From Leuctra nigra (lineage: Eukaryota > Arthropoda > Insecta > Plecoptera > Leuctridae), in NCBI GenBank assembly GCA_934045905.1, contig OW203773.1:13503246-13567245 (forward strand): a stretch of DNA of 64,000 bases. The letters run 5' to 3'. Every line of letters starts with the position of its first letter. Position 1 is the stretch's first letter. Shown piece by piece: positions 1 to 9,742 of the stretch. A program made the translations under genes and the position numbers. A model generated the notes under the pieces. The model was not told where the DNA came from. It was given only the letters and a program-made list of their open reading frames with translations, and ran no database searches.

Positions 1-92
1 TCTTATTTTGTTAACAATTACATTGGTAAAAGATATTTATAAAAATCGATTAAAAAACACTTCAAGGTCAAATTCACTTCCCAGCCGTCTTA
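1..92. mobile_element. Truncated piggyBac-like MITE, family A (right end)
   Basis: The first 92 bases match the right arms of two fuller copies at 28084-28455 and 55592-55950. The arm ends in CCCAGCCGTC followed by TTAA, which is the target duplication also seen at the left ends of the other copies. The left part of the element lies outside the window. The TTAA target is the piggyBac signature; no transposase is visible. Confidence 0.7.
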
Positions 93-310
93 ATACTATT
101 TATTTTATGACCTTTAAATCCGTAAATGTACAACGAATATCAAATATTTGTTGTAAAAGTGACCTATGGGATGCCAGAGTAAGTAGAAAGTAAAGAAAGT
201 AACATAAATTAAAATAATACAGCAGAGATCAGAGCTCTTGTCGCGTGGAAAACTGCGGGGACTTTCATTGGTTGATTTAAAGCAAAACACCACTCAAAAA
301 AAAATACAAC

Positions 311-920
311 TAGAAAACGCTCGGTGAAATGCGTTGATGAGCAGCCTGCGTACTGCATCCGACTTGATTTGCGTTAGCAAGTATCAGCTGTTCTACAGGC
401 CTTAATACTGCCTAAAGAAGAAAGGGATGAAAATGTAGTATATATACATTTTTCATTTCATGATTATAGAAAAAAAAATCCTTTAAAATGACAATAACTT
501 TTGAAAATAAAAACAGATTAGTCTTCAAATTGTCAAAAATAACTAAAATTTTGGTTTCAATGGCCATGCAAAGTTTCAATCAAGTTGATCTGTCAATCAG
601 TTATAGTTGAAATGTCAAAAATCACAGGAAAGTGGGTTTTAAATTTGAACCAATTGGAAGATTTGGCTGAAACTTTTGTTAGATTGGGGACAAGCAAAAT
701 TTCAAATTGATCGGACCAACCAAACGAAAGATATTTTTTTTTTAAATTTGATCCAATCACAGGATCCCGTTTAAAAACAATCCCAGGGACCGCATAGATT
801 ACATTATTATGTGTGCAAAATTTCAGATCGATTAGTTGTGCGGTTTGACCTGGGCAGTGCAGGGGGAAAAAAACAGAGAAAGTGCCATAAGAGTACGGTG
901 GTGATGCTCATTCAAATGTA
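311..920 (-). mobile_element. Helitron-like non-autonomous repeat, family F, copy 1
   Basis: Read on the minus strand, the copy ends (plus-strand left end) with a stem CGCTCA/TGAGCG around an AACGCGTT loop, then TTTT-CTAG next to a T. Its other end is a degraded form of the GAGCGAGCGTAGCGAGCG terminus seen in the other copies. The body contains the family phrases ACCAATCACGGGATCCCG and GAGAAAGTGCCATAAGAG in diverged form. There is no ORF. It is the only near-continuous copy without the cassette that splits copy 3, so it gives the uninterrupted reference structure. Confidence 0.6.
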
Positions 921-972
921 CTGTACCTAATGGTAATGATTGTTTAACTCTTTTGCTACTAGAAGGGAACTA

Positions 973-1140
973 CAGTCGGGGCGCCGAGTGTTTGAAATCT
1001 CACCAGATGGAGCCACCGTCACTTGCTCTGCTAGGCCGAGAAAGACGTCATTGCAAGGTGAGCGCGCAATGAAGTCTTTCTCGGCCTAGCAGAAAAACTG
1101 CCTCTTCTGTTGGAGAGTTCAAACACTCGGCGCCCCGACT
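973..1140. mobile_element. Foldback MITE
   Basis: A near-perfect inverted repeat starts with AGTCGGGGCGCCGAGTGTTT and ends with its complement. An inner arm is built on CTGCTAGGCCGAGAAAGAC. The spacer is short, so the whole element would form a long hairpin. There is no coding capacity. Confidence 0.8.
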
Positions 1141-1158
1141 AACTCAACATTGGCAATA

Positions 1159-1404
1159 TTAACCCTTTAACAGGTATGCACGTATCTCGTACGTGCTAGC
1201 ATTCTACATATACATAAAAAAAAAAAAAAAATGCAAAAAAATTTTTTTTTTTAATTTTATTTTTCTAAATTTTAAAAATTTGTTTAATATTTGATAGCTT
1301 TATATTCTCATCATACAAAAATATGCTTCCTAACACATCGCAAAAAGAATATAGAATTTCTACCTCTACCTACCTACTAATTAACTAACTGGTTAAAGGG
1401 TTAA
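1159..1404. mobile_element. Short-TIR MITE
   Basis: The ends TTAACCCTTTAAC and GGTTAAAGGGTTAA are inverted repeats around an AT-rich core with homopolymer runs. It is non-coding. Confidence 0.5.
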
Positions 1405-1455
1405 AATGACTATCAAAATGTCATGTTTGTAGATTCGTCTCTTTGGATTCTAACT

Positions 1456-1560
1456 CTATTCGATGTCCTCCAAAGCTCCTGTACGCTCCTCTATTTGCTT
1501 AGCTGGTTCGCATTTGGAGGGACCTTTGTTTTCCTTGTCCTTGCGATGAAACTTTCTGGA
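1456..1560 (-). CDS. Probable terminal coding exon of an unidentified minus-strand gene
   Basis: On the minus strand a strong pyrimidine tract (CTCTTTCTCTCCTTCTAAG) is followed by an open frame of 34 codons and a TAG stop. The peptide is strongly charged, beginning SRKFHRKDKENKG and ending ERTGALEDIE, unlike translations of the surrounding AT-rich DNA. I do not recognise the family. The rest of the gene would lie at higher coordinates on the minus strand, facing the THAP gene, but I found no convincing upstream exon. Phase 0 at the acceptor is assumed. The charged composition and good acceptor argue for coding; the short length leaves chance possible. Confidence 0.45.
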   Translation of the reverse strand, partial: SRKFHRKDKENKGPSKCEPAKQIEERTGALEDIE

Positions 1561-2139
1561 CTTAGAAGGAGAGAAAGAGGAAACTTTTATTTATAATATT
1601 AATAGGTACCTACTTAATAAAACACTGTCATTATAAAATGATTGCCACGTGGACAAAGTATAACAAAATCAAATAAGAATAACAATTTTAAATTACAATT
1701 TAAAAATAGCATGAAACAAACCCTGTACAATAAAGCAAATTGGTGAATATTCAAATAACTTGAAATTATTCAAGATTATGAGGCCAATGATGTTAATGTT
1801 GATAATACCAAATAGGCGACGTTGGAAATGGTGAATAAAGTTTTACCGTCTTATCCTTAAAAAACAAGATCAATGAAGATGGAAGGTTCGGAAGATGTTG
1901 ATTAATTAATGGGTTGATCAATACATTTAGTTCTCAAGTTATTTTCCACATCTATGAACAAGTTTGATTTATGCTTCAGTCAGTTTATTATGTAGGTAAT
2001 TTCCTTTTATTAGATATTTTATGGTAGGTACTCAAAATTTCATTTCTAGCTGAGAGGCAAACACTTTGAAGATTATCTAGTCCTTACTCTCAGATCATTC
2101 TTGCATCATCTCTCATTATTTCATGAGCACCGCACAAGT
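1561..2139. other. AT-rich intergenic stretch, nothing recognised
   Basis: This stretch is low-complexity AT-rich DNA with scattered GTAGGTA-type words. I see no ORF, RNA gene or terminal inverted repeats in it. Confidence 0.5.
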
Positions 2140-2280
2140 CATTTGCATAGTGTGATGCTCCTGTGAGAATGTTTAAGGGAGTACCTTTAACGTGATGCTA
2201 CCTACTGACTGACTGACTAGCCTGTCAGCTGTCTGTTTACCTTGAGAAGTTTGCTTCATCTGTCAGTTAGATGTTAGTTT
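2140..2280 (+). promoter_or_regulatory. Conserved upstream block, copy 1
   Basis: This stretch resembles 15540-15680 and 24490-24640. The shared core is GATGCTCCTGTGAGA, followed by GATGC(C/T)ACCT and a CTGTCAG-rich segment. In copies 1 and 2 it sits about 270-285 bp upstream of the first coding ATG. It probably contains the promoter and 5' leader duplicated with the gene. No TATA box is obvious. Confidence 0.45.
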
Positions 2281-2423
2281 ACAATTAATTTTAATTCCAT
2301 TTTGTATCGACATTTACTAATTATTCAGTTACTTGGATAAATCGCCAAGTTTATCACCTTAGATAAATCATGTCATTCATTTCATGTTTAAATGTCAATG
2401 AGGATTGAGGTTAGTTGACAATA

Positions 2424-2691
2424 ATGGCTACATTTGCGCCAAAGAAGAAAGTTGGTTCTAATAGAATCTGTTGCCTTTTTTCTTGTAATTCTACGGCTAA
2501 ACGAAATAGAGAGTGTAGTTTTCATAGATTTCCCATATCGGATCAGTTTGTTGTAAAGGACAATGTGTTTGGAGTGCAGGAAAGTGTGAACCGGCGAAAG
2601 GAATGGTTGCGTTTGCTGCAGATTGACGAAGTGTCAGACTCAATGACAGTGTGCTCTAAACACTTCCTGCGATCTGATTACTTCTTTCCCG
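2424..2691 (+). CDS. THAP-zinc-finger gene 1, exon 1 (THAP domain, N-terminal part)
   Basis: This is the first coding exon of a THAP-type DNA-binding protein. The start is the ATG at 2424 (ACAATAATGGC, A at -3 and G at +4). Visible THAP landmarks are the first metal-ligand cluster ICCLFSCN, the S-F-H-R-F-P motif, a conserved W in RRKEWLRLL, the second ligand pair C-S-K-H-F, and the end SDYFFP. The exon stops after the first base of a codon at 2691, followed by the donor GTATGT. It joins in phase to 6670. THAP domains are zinc-dependent DNA-binding modules of nuclear proteins, also found in P-element-type transposases; here the downstream exons carry C2H2 fingers instead, pointing to a transcription regulator. 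Confidence 0.85.
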
Positions 2692-3057
2692 GTATGTATT
2701 CAAATGTTTTCTCAAATGGGCACTAGTGTGAAACATCCATTTTCATCACGTATCATACTATTTTTACCTACCTACAGTTTTTAATTTTCCCTGGGGATAT
2801 TCGTCCGGCTAGACGGCCGAATAGTGTTATTTTATTCGTCCAGCCATTGCTAACCTTGAACTCCTGTACCGACATTTCGGCATGCCGGCAAGTTTGAAAA
2901 TACATTAATTTCAGTTTACTTCTTCCCGGGAAGGGAAAGGGAGGAAAATTAGGCGTTTGATTATTTCGAATATTATTAATATTTGTAATATTGGGGGGCA
3001 GGCCCCCCACAACCCACTTTTAATCCGTGGCAATAAGTTTTACTTGCTTTTCACTAG

Positions 3058-3226
3058 GTTTGTTCGTCGGGGTGTTCTAACCTGCTCGGAGCAGGCGGAA
3101 GTACGTCACTGAATATGTTAGGTGCATGAATTACGAATCAAAACTCGACGGATAGGTATAAGTAAACTTTTCCGTGACGACTTCCGCTGTGTTCCGAACA
3201 GGTTAGAACACCCCGACGAACAGACC
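3058..3226. mobile_element. Foldback MITE in intron 1
   Basis: The arms GGTTTGTTCGTCGGGGTGTT and complement bracket a short spacer. A diverged single end of the same family occurs near 25007. Confidence 0.75.
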
Positions 3227-3296
3227 TACTCCCACCCTTGCTGAAATACCTACTGATGGCGTCCATGATACAACTGCTTTTTTAACTCTTTCTGTA

Positions 3297-3927
3297 TTCG
3301 ACACTAAAAGTTGCAAAACGCCACCTAGCGGAAAAAGTTAACATCTATACCACGAGTACTTGTGCACATGCGCACAGGGCGTGTTCATGGCAAGTCACTT
3401 GGATGTCAATCGTAACGAGTTCAGTAAAAGTTATAATTACAACGCGAAATAACAGAAATTGATTAATACCTTAGTGTCAACAATCAAATACAATCGGCAT
3501 ATTTCATAACAGCATACATTCATTCAAATTCTTTTGAAAACGAGTTGTCTATTCACCAAAAATCACCATTTGACAGATGCAAATTGTTTTTCTCACGGCC
3601 TTCTGAACACACATTTTTCTTGACGCATCGTTCAAACAATTGCAATCTGTCAAATGCTGCTTTTGGTGAATAGACAACTCGTTTTCACAAGAATTTGAAT
3701 GAATGTGTGCTGTAATGAAATATGCCAATTGTATTTGATTGTTGACACTGAGGTAAGAATCAATTTCTGTTATTTCGCGGCGTATTTATAACTTTTTACT
3801 GAACTCGTTACGATTGACATCTAAGTGACTTGTATGTTGCAAGTACGCACGCGCTGGGATTGTACTCGCGGGAGCGGCCATCTTATATTTACTAGCGCAC
3901 TCTCTAGGTACTTTTAGTGTCGAATAG
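3297..3927. mobile_element. Large foldback element (about 630 bp)
   Basis: Both ends carry TATTCGACACTAAAAGT or its complement. The arms remain alignable almost to the centre, for example GACAACTCGTTTTC with its complement. It has no ORF and would be predicted to form a long hairpin transcript. Confidence 0.75.
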
Positions 3928-4132
3928 GCAAACAATCCCCAAACTTCAAATCACAACTATGGCTTATTTTAACAAATACAAATAATAAATCACAATTAAA
4001 CACAGCTAAACTTCCTGTAAAATTATGTTACAGGAAAATAATAACTTCATCATGTATTTTGAATTTGTTTCGCCCACCACCTACTTGACGTTTCTTGAAG
4101 GCCGTGATCAATTTTTACGTCGGCAATCGGTA

Positions 4133-5526
4133 GGGGAGGCCGGTACATAGTGGGACGGATTTCTTATTATTGCTCTAGTTTGTTTATTATTTTAATATTT
4201 TGAAATGTTGTATAGCCAATAGTTGCGCACCATAAATTAGAATGCATGTGCTATTTTTATGAAATTTTAATATCTACAGATAAGAAATTAATTGCGTTGT
4301 CCCACTATGTACCGTTGTCCCACTATATACCGCTTTCCGGTACATACTGGGACACTGCTGGTACATACTGGGACAATGCTATTTTTCTAGGGAAATACTA
4401 TGGAATAATTTTTGAAACAAGTGACATATGATTTATTATCTGATGTATTTACTTATAGGTAGGTAATTAGTCCGTTTTAATCCCGTCATTAATCCACCGC
4501 CTTCGAGGAATTTTCGGCATCTTTTTTCGGGGAAAAAAATAGATGTGTAAAGATTAATTTAGGTCCATTAAAATATTTGGTATGAATTAAAACAATTAAC
4601 TACTTGTATCAACAAATAATTTAAGACCCACACAAAAGTTATGAACAGAAATATAGCCCAGTGGTACATAGTGGGACATGTCCCACTATGTACCGTTCTG
4701 ACTGTCCCAGTATGTACCGTTTAACAATATATTTAGTTTTATTTTTTCAAATATGAAGGCAGGTGAAGAGAGCATTCATCAATAAACCTACTTCATGCCA
4801 ATAGGGAAGTCTCCTCATTTTTTCTTAAATTGAAAATAAAAACTAGAGGAAAAATGATAAATGTCAACACTTGTTTTCCTTGTCTAGTTTGTCATTTTCA
4901 TTGTCAAATCTCGCATTGAAATATCGCCTAACATTCAGGCTAATAAAACGGAGTTGGACAACATGAACGATTATGACGTAGACAGCAATGTTATCAGCAA
5001 CCGGTCTCATCATGATTATACATTGGGTTTATGTGATTCAATACACGTTTCTGACGTCATTTGTCCCTTGGGTCGTTCTTGCGCTCGCGATAAGTGACTC
5101 TTTTTATTCAGATTCGATTAAAGCTTTGCTACTAGAGTATTTATCCCACAGATTAAATTTTTTGATCATCGAGATCAGAAACGTGTATATTTTTAAAAAT
5201 CCAAGTATTTATTTCATTCTACATTCTAAGAGACTTCCCTATTGAATACACATCATAACCATACTTTTAAACTAGCCATAATAAGTAGGAGAAAAAAGTT
5301 ATCAAAAACATTGTAAACACAAAATTTCTACATTTTGCAAAACTGATATTACAAGTGGAGTATCTCAATTATTTCAAATACAAACATATCTTGAAAATAT
5401 GTCCAGGAGATGTGATTTATTGTGCTGACATCAATTATGCATCTTCACTATTTTTTTTCTTGACCACAAGGCGAGAAATTCAAATGTCCCACTATGTACC
5501 GTGTCCCACTATATACCGGCCTCCCC
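4133..5526. mobile_element. TA-target DNA transposon with iterated subterminal motif
   Basis: The element starts GGGGAGGCCGGTACATAGTG and ends with the complementary TATACCGGCCTCCCC. It is flanked by TA on both sides, as in Tc1/mariner-type elements. The motif TCCCACTATGTACCG recurs about ten times in both orientations, at the ends, at 4298-4375 and at 4660-4720; the pair near 4662-4693 is a perfect palindrome. Another MITE is nested inside. No transposase ORF remains. Confidence 0.7.
4799..5244. mobile_element. Nested MITE inside the TA-target element
   Basis: CAATAGGGAAGTCTC at the left is matched by GAGACTTCCCTATTG at the right. The interior is AT-rich and non-coding. It sits wholly inside the 4133-5526 element, so it inserted later. 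Confidence 0.65.
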
Positions 5527-6194
5527 TATAGTAGTTCAAAACTGGCCGGACGAATAGACACTCCGTTTAATTTTACCTAGGTAGACTCGAACAAATAATA
5601 AACGGTACTCGAAAGAAAATGAATTGACTGATTAAGGTTTGATGGCATCATCCCATGAAGTCAGTGCTAATGCATTATCTAACTCTTTTAGGTGAGCTCT
5701 GATTTCATTGATAATAACAAGGATTGATTGTCAAGGAACCGGCCCAGCAGCCAATACGTTTTGTACCAAGTACCGTTTATTATTTGGAAGAGTGTACCTA
5801 CCTAGGTTACCTTTTTCCACCACGGCTTTATCCTAATACGTTCCACAACTTAGCTGTGTTTTAACCTGAGGGGCATGCTCCTTTATCTAGGTAGGTAGCC
5901 GAGTTCCGCCCTCTTCCGTTGACTCATTCGGCTCTTTTGAAGTGTCCAACAATTAGGCTTAAAGGATTAAATATTCAAAGCCAGAATAACTTACAAATTG
6001 TTTAAATTCTAAAGAAACGCCCGGCGGGGCTAAAACTGGAGTGCTTTGTTTGCCCCCCTCCCCCCACCCATCATGAAAGCAGTTCCTAAGAGCCTGTGTG
6101 GAGGCCCATAAAATACCCCGTAAAAAGGGGGGGGGGGGGAGAGCCAAAGTTTTATTTGTCCGTGGCGCCAAAGAGTCGAGGGTTGGCCCTGTAC

Positions 6195-6440
6195 GCCAGT
6201 CTGAATCAGATTATGCTAGAATTTAAAGGTCGAACAGACCTCAACTTTGAACACCTTTACCCAAAATTACTCTTAATCCAACATCGAGGTCGCAACACTT
6301 TTTGTCGATAAGAACTCTAGAAAAAGATTACGCTGTTATCCCTAAGGTAACTAAGTATTTTCATTAATAACGGATCAATAATACATGTACCTACATCAAT
6401 GATTTAAATTCCAAAAACAGTTTTTTTATATCTTTCTTTA
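6195..6440 (-). pseudogene. 16S rRNA (NUMT): Nuclear mitochondrial fragment (NUMT) of 16S rRNA
   Basis: The plus strand reads as the complement of arthropod mitochondrial large-subunit rRNA. Recognisable stretches are TCCAACATCGAGGTCGCAAC, GATTACGCTGTTATCCCTAA and a changed form of the conserved CCGGTCTGAACTCAGATCA primer site. Several base changes and the nuclear, TE-rich setting show it is a non-functional copy. The boundaries are approximate. Confidence 0.85.
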
Positions 6441-6669
6441 CATCTTTACTCTTAGAAAAGAATGAAACTAAATAATTATTTCTTATTCAATCAATAAATC
6501 GTTGAAAACGAATCAAACCTCCTTGAGTTGAATCAATTATTTGGTTTCGAGTACGCAATCCTAATGTAGGAAACGGACTGACTAATAATGACAGCTGTAA
6601 ACATGCTTTTGTTTACCTAATAATTAATAACATTTCTTTGTGTACAACAAGTGGCATTTTGTCTTCCAG

Positions 6670-6815
6670 ATATGAACGTTCATCAGAGAATTCTTAAGAA
6701 AACTGCAGTTCCAAGTCAGAATCTGCCTCAAACCAACTATCTTCCAATTCGGGTTAAAGGTACACTTAGGACTTTGAAGAGGAAATTTCACATGGAAAAT
6801 AGATTACAAGTGGAG
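6670..6815 (+). CDS. THAP-zinc-finger gene 1, exon 2 (end of THAP domain)
   Basis: The acceptor TCTTCCAG precedes an open exon of 146 bases that completes a GAT codon with the last base of exon 1. The junction peptide reads DYFFP-DMNVHQRILKKTAVPS; KKTAVPS is the AVPTIF-box region that closes THAP domains, so the junction is strongly supported. The exon continues through a basic segment (GTLRTLKRKFH) and ends MENRLQVE at a codon boundary, followed by the donor GTAGGT. It joins in phase 0 to 9743. Confidence 0.8.
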
Positions 6816-7156
6816 GTAGGTACCTAGGTATTTGTTTTCAGACTAAATGGGTACCTACTTTTGTCATCTAGGGACAGGCATTTTGACCGGTCAAATGAAA
6901 TTCGGTCAAATAACTGGTCAATTGACCGTGACCCCGGTCAAAATATTTTTTTTTGCAGATAGACATTGTAGCACTTAATTTTGGAATTTTGGGTTGCACA
7001 AAGACTTTCAGAGAGGTTGCCATAGTATAGTAACCTACATAAAAGTACCATAGGGAATAAACAAATCTGACAGCGGCAATCCAAATCTCATATTTAGAGT
7101 GATTAGGTACCTACTTGTGAAAGAAAGATATTTAAGTAAGTACAAGTTAATAACTA

Positions 7157-8668
7157 GGAAAACGCTCTGTGTAACGCGTTGATGAGCGAGCACGGATATG
7201 CGCAACACATCGAACCGAAGTTCTGTCTATTGAAAATGTCATTAAAAGCCAATAATTCTTTAATTTCGTCACGGACTAGTATGAAAATCTTCAAAAATTC
7301 CAAAAATATTGGTTCCAATAAGCATGTAAAGTTTTAAGCTGATTGATTGAACCTGAAACTTTATGATTGAATGGTTCCTTGTTAATTTTCAAAAATCACA
7401 GGATCTTGTTCAAAAACTATACCTGGGACCACTCATATGAAATAAGTGTGTTTACACAATATCAGATCGATCGATCTGTTGATTATTTATTAGTGTCATA
7501 ATTATGCGTTTGAAAGTTTCTGTTCTAACTACCTTGGAACATTGGAACTGAGGCGTCAATGTTGCCGTGATCAATAGCAACAAGCAAAATGTCCGTAAAA
7601 TGTCAATAACTTTTGGATTTAAACACAGATTTGTCTGAAAATTGTCAAAAACACAGATAATGTTGGTCCAATGACCATGCAAAGTTTTATGTTGATCGGT
7701 CAAACGGTTCTAGTTTAAATTTAAAAAATCACAGTAAAGATGGTTTCAAATTTGAACCAATGGGAGGATTTGGCTGAAACTTTGTATGATTGGGTAAAAT
7801 GTTAGTGATAATGACTTGTCAAAATTTGAAATTGATAAAACAAACCAATCGAAAGATAATTTTTTTTTAATTTGAACCAATCACGGGATCCCGTTCAAAA
7901 ACGATCCCTGGGACCGCATAGAGTACGTTAGTATGTGTACAAAATTTCAGATTGATTGCTTGAGCGGTTTGACCTGGGGTGTGACAAAAAAAAAAAAAAA
8001 AAAAAAAACGCAGAGAAAGTGCCATAAGAGTACCGTGGTGACGCTCGCTACGCTCGCTCAACAATATCAGATCGACTGTTGAACGGTCATTATCAGTTTC
8101 ATATGCGTTTGAAAGTTTCTGCTCTAACTACCTTGCCATGAACTGAAGAGTCGAAGTCGCCGTGAATTTGACAGCCAACACGCAAAATGTCCGTAAAATG
8201 TCAATAACTTTTGGATTTAAACACAGATTAGTATGAAAGTTGTCAAAAATTCAGCTAATGTTGGTCCTAACCATCATGCGAAGTTATAAGTTGATCGTTT
8301 AATCGGTTCTAGTATAAATGTCAAAAAACACAGGAAATATGGTTTCAAATTTGAACCAATGGGAGGATTTGGCTGAAACTTTTTATGATTGGGTAAAATG
8401 TTGGTTGAAATGACTTGTCAAAATTTCAAATTGATCGGAACAACCAATCAAAAGATCATTTTTTTAAAATTTGAACCAATCACGGGATCCCGTTCAAAAA
8501 CGATCCCAGGGATCTCATAGATTACGTTAGTATGTGTACAAAATTTCAGATCGATTGCTTGAGCAGTTTGACCTGGGCTGTGACCACAAAAAAATAAACA
8601 AACAAACAAACACACAGAGAAAGTGCCATAAGAGTACCGTGGTGACGCTCGCTACGCTCGCTCAATAA
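7157..8668 (-). mobile_element. Helitron-like family F, copy 2, with tandem duplication
   Basis: The left end is CTAGGAAAACGCTC with the hairpin ACGCGTTGATGAGCG; the right end is GACGCTCGCTACGCTCGCTCAA. A unit of about 605 bp is present twice (about 7455-8062 and 8063-8668), each ending with the GAGAAAGTGCCATAAGAG terminal phrase. Long A runs lie before each terminus. Non-coding. Confidence 0.65.
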
Positions 8669-9021
8669 TACGCAATATTTATCCATACACGTGTTCAAGT
8701 TAAATATTCATCTGATAAATATGATTTATAGCTAATTTATTTATATCTTTGAGTTTGACACATTTCCCCTACCCCCTCAACCACCATTTTTCTACCCCTG
8801 TGACGTCACGAGCAGGCTCCTATTTCTATAGGAGAAATAATAATTAAATAAGTGAATTGAATTCACGTAGGTACTAAGGTTGGAAGCACTGAAAATTTGA
8901 ATTTCTAGCGGGGGCGGGAGAAGAATCAGTCTCCGAATTATGATTGTCAAAATAAAAGATGTATGTATTGTTTACGGTGGCCTTGAAGTTCAGAACAAAC
9001 AATAATCATCACAGAATTCTA

Positions 9022-9520
9022 GGGTTGGGTGAACCTCATATTTTTTAACCGAACCGAACCTCGAACCAAACTTTAAATATTTGACCGAACCGAGTCATTT
9101 ATACCTGCAGTGGCTTTATCACATACAAAAAAATTACATCAAACATTGTTCGGCATAGAAAAATTACAAAAAAAATTACATCAAACATTGTTCGGCATAG
9201 AAAAATTACAAAAAAGTACAGTACTGCTTCACAAGATAAACAAATTAAGTCATTTAGATGCCGATATTTTTTAGTGCATTTTATTTTTGATAAAATTAAT
9301 TCACATCATTTAATTTATGCACGAAGAAAAAAGTAAAAATAAATGAAAATTGTTAGTGAACTGTAACAATTTGCATTATTCCTTCTTTGTCACACAGATT
9401 TGTATCTAGAACACGACATTGGAACGAAATGTTGCGGGAAATGTCACATTGGCGCAGCGAGGCAGGTTCGGTTCGGATATTTAATTTTAAGGTTCGGTTC
9501 GCGAACATCATGCTAAAACC
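9022..9520. repeat. GAACC/GGTTC inverted-repeat region with a short tandem repeat
   Basis: AACCGAACCGAACCTCGAACC-like sequence near 9045-9090 is complementary to GGTTCGGTTCG near 9465-9505, forming the ends of an inverted-repeat region. Within it a unit of about 43 bp containing ACATCAAACATTGTTCGGCA is tandemly repeated at 9127-9215. The short ORFs on both strands here fall inside the repeat and are not genes. Confidence 0.5.
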
Positions 9521-9742
9521 TGCCTGCCTGTGGTGCATGGACATTTGTAATGATCTATTTCTCATATTCCACTACTTTCTATGGGTGGAAATAATTCCTA
9601 CCAACCTACAAATGAATGTACAACACTTTAGGCACCTAATTACAAATTTGACCGGTTTTTGACTGGTCAAATGAAACTTGGTCAATTGACCGCAGATTCT
9701 GCTCTGCGTTTGTAATAATGCTCACAAAACTTCTGATTTCAG

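Larger units (their letters stand above)
2692..6669 (+). other. Intron 1 of THAP-zinc-finger gene 1
   Basis: The 3978-bp intron begins GTATGT and ends TCTTCCAG. It is filled with transposable elements: two foldbacks, a TA-target element with a nested MITE, and a mitochondrial rRNA fragment. Between these lie unassigned AT-rich segments. Confidence 0.75.
6816..9742 (+). other. Intron 2 of THAP-zinc-finger gene 1
   Basis: The intron begins GTAGGT and ends GATTTCAG. It contains a double Helitron-like copy, a GAACC-rich inverted-repeat region and GGTCAATTGACC-type palindromes near both ends (6880-6950 and 9645-9695). No further exon is needed to keep the frame. Confidence 0.7.

Noticed and set aside
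9353..9662. Two opposing ORFs of 70 and 91 codons upstream of gene 1 exon 3
   Set aside because: They lie in a GGTTC inverted-repeat region; the exon 2 to exon 3 join needs no extra exon.
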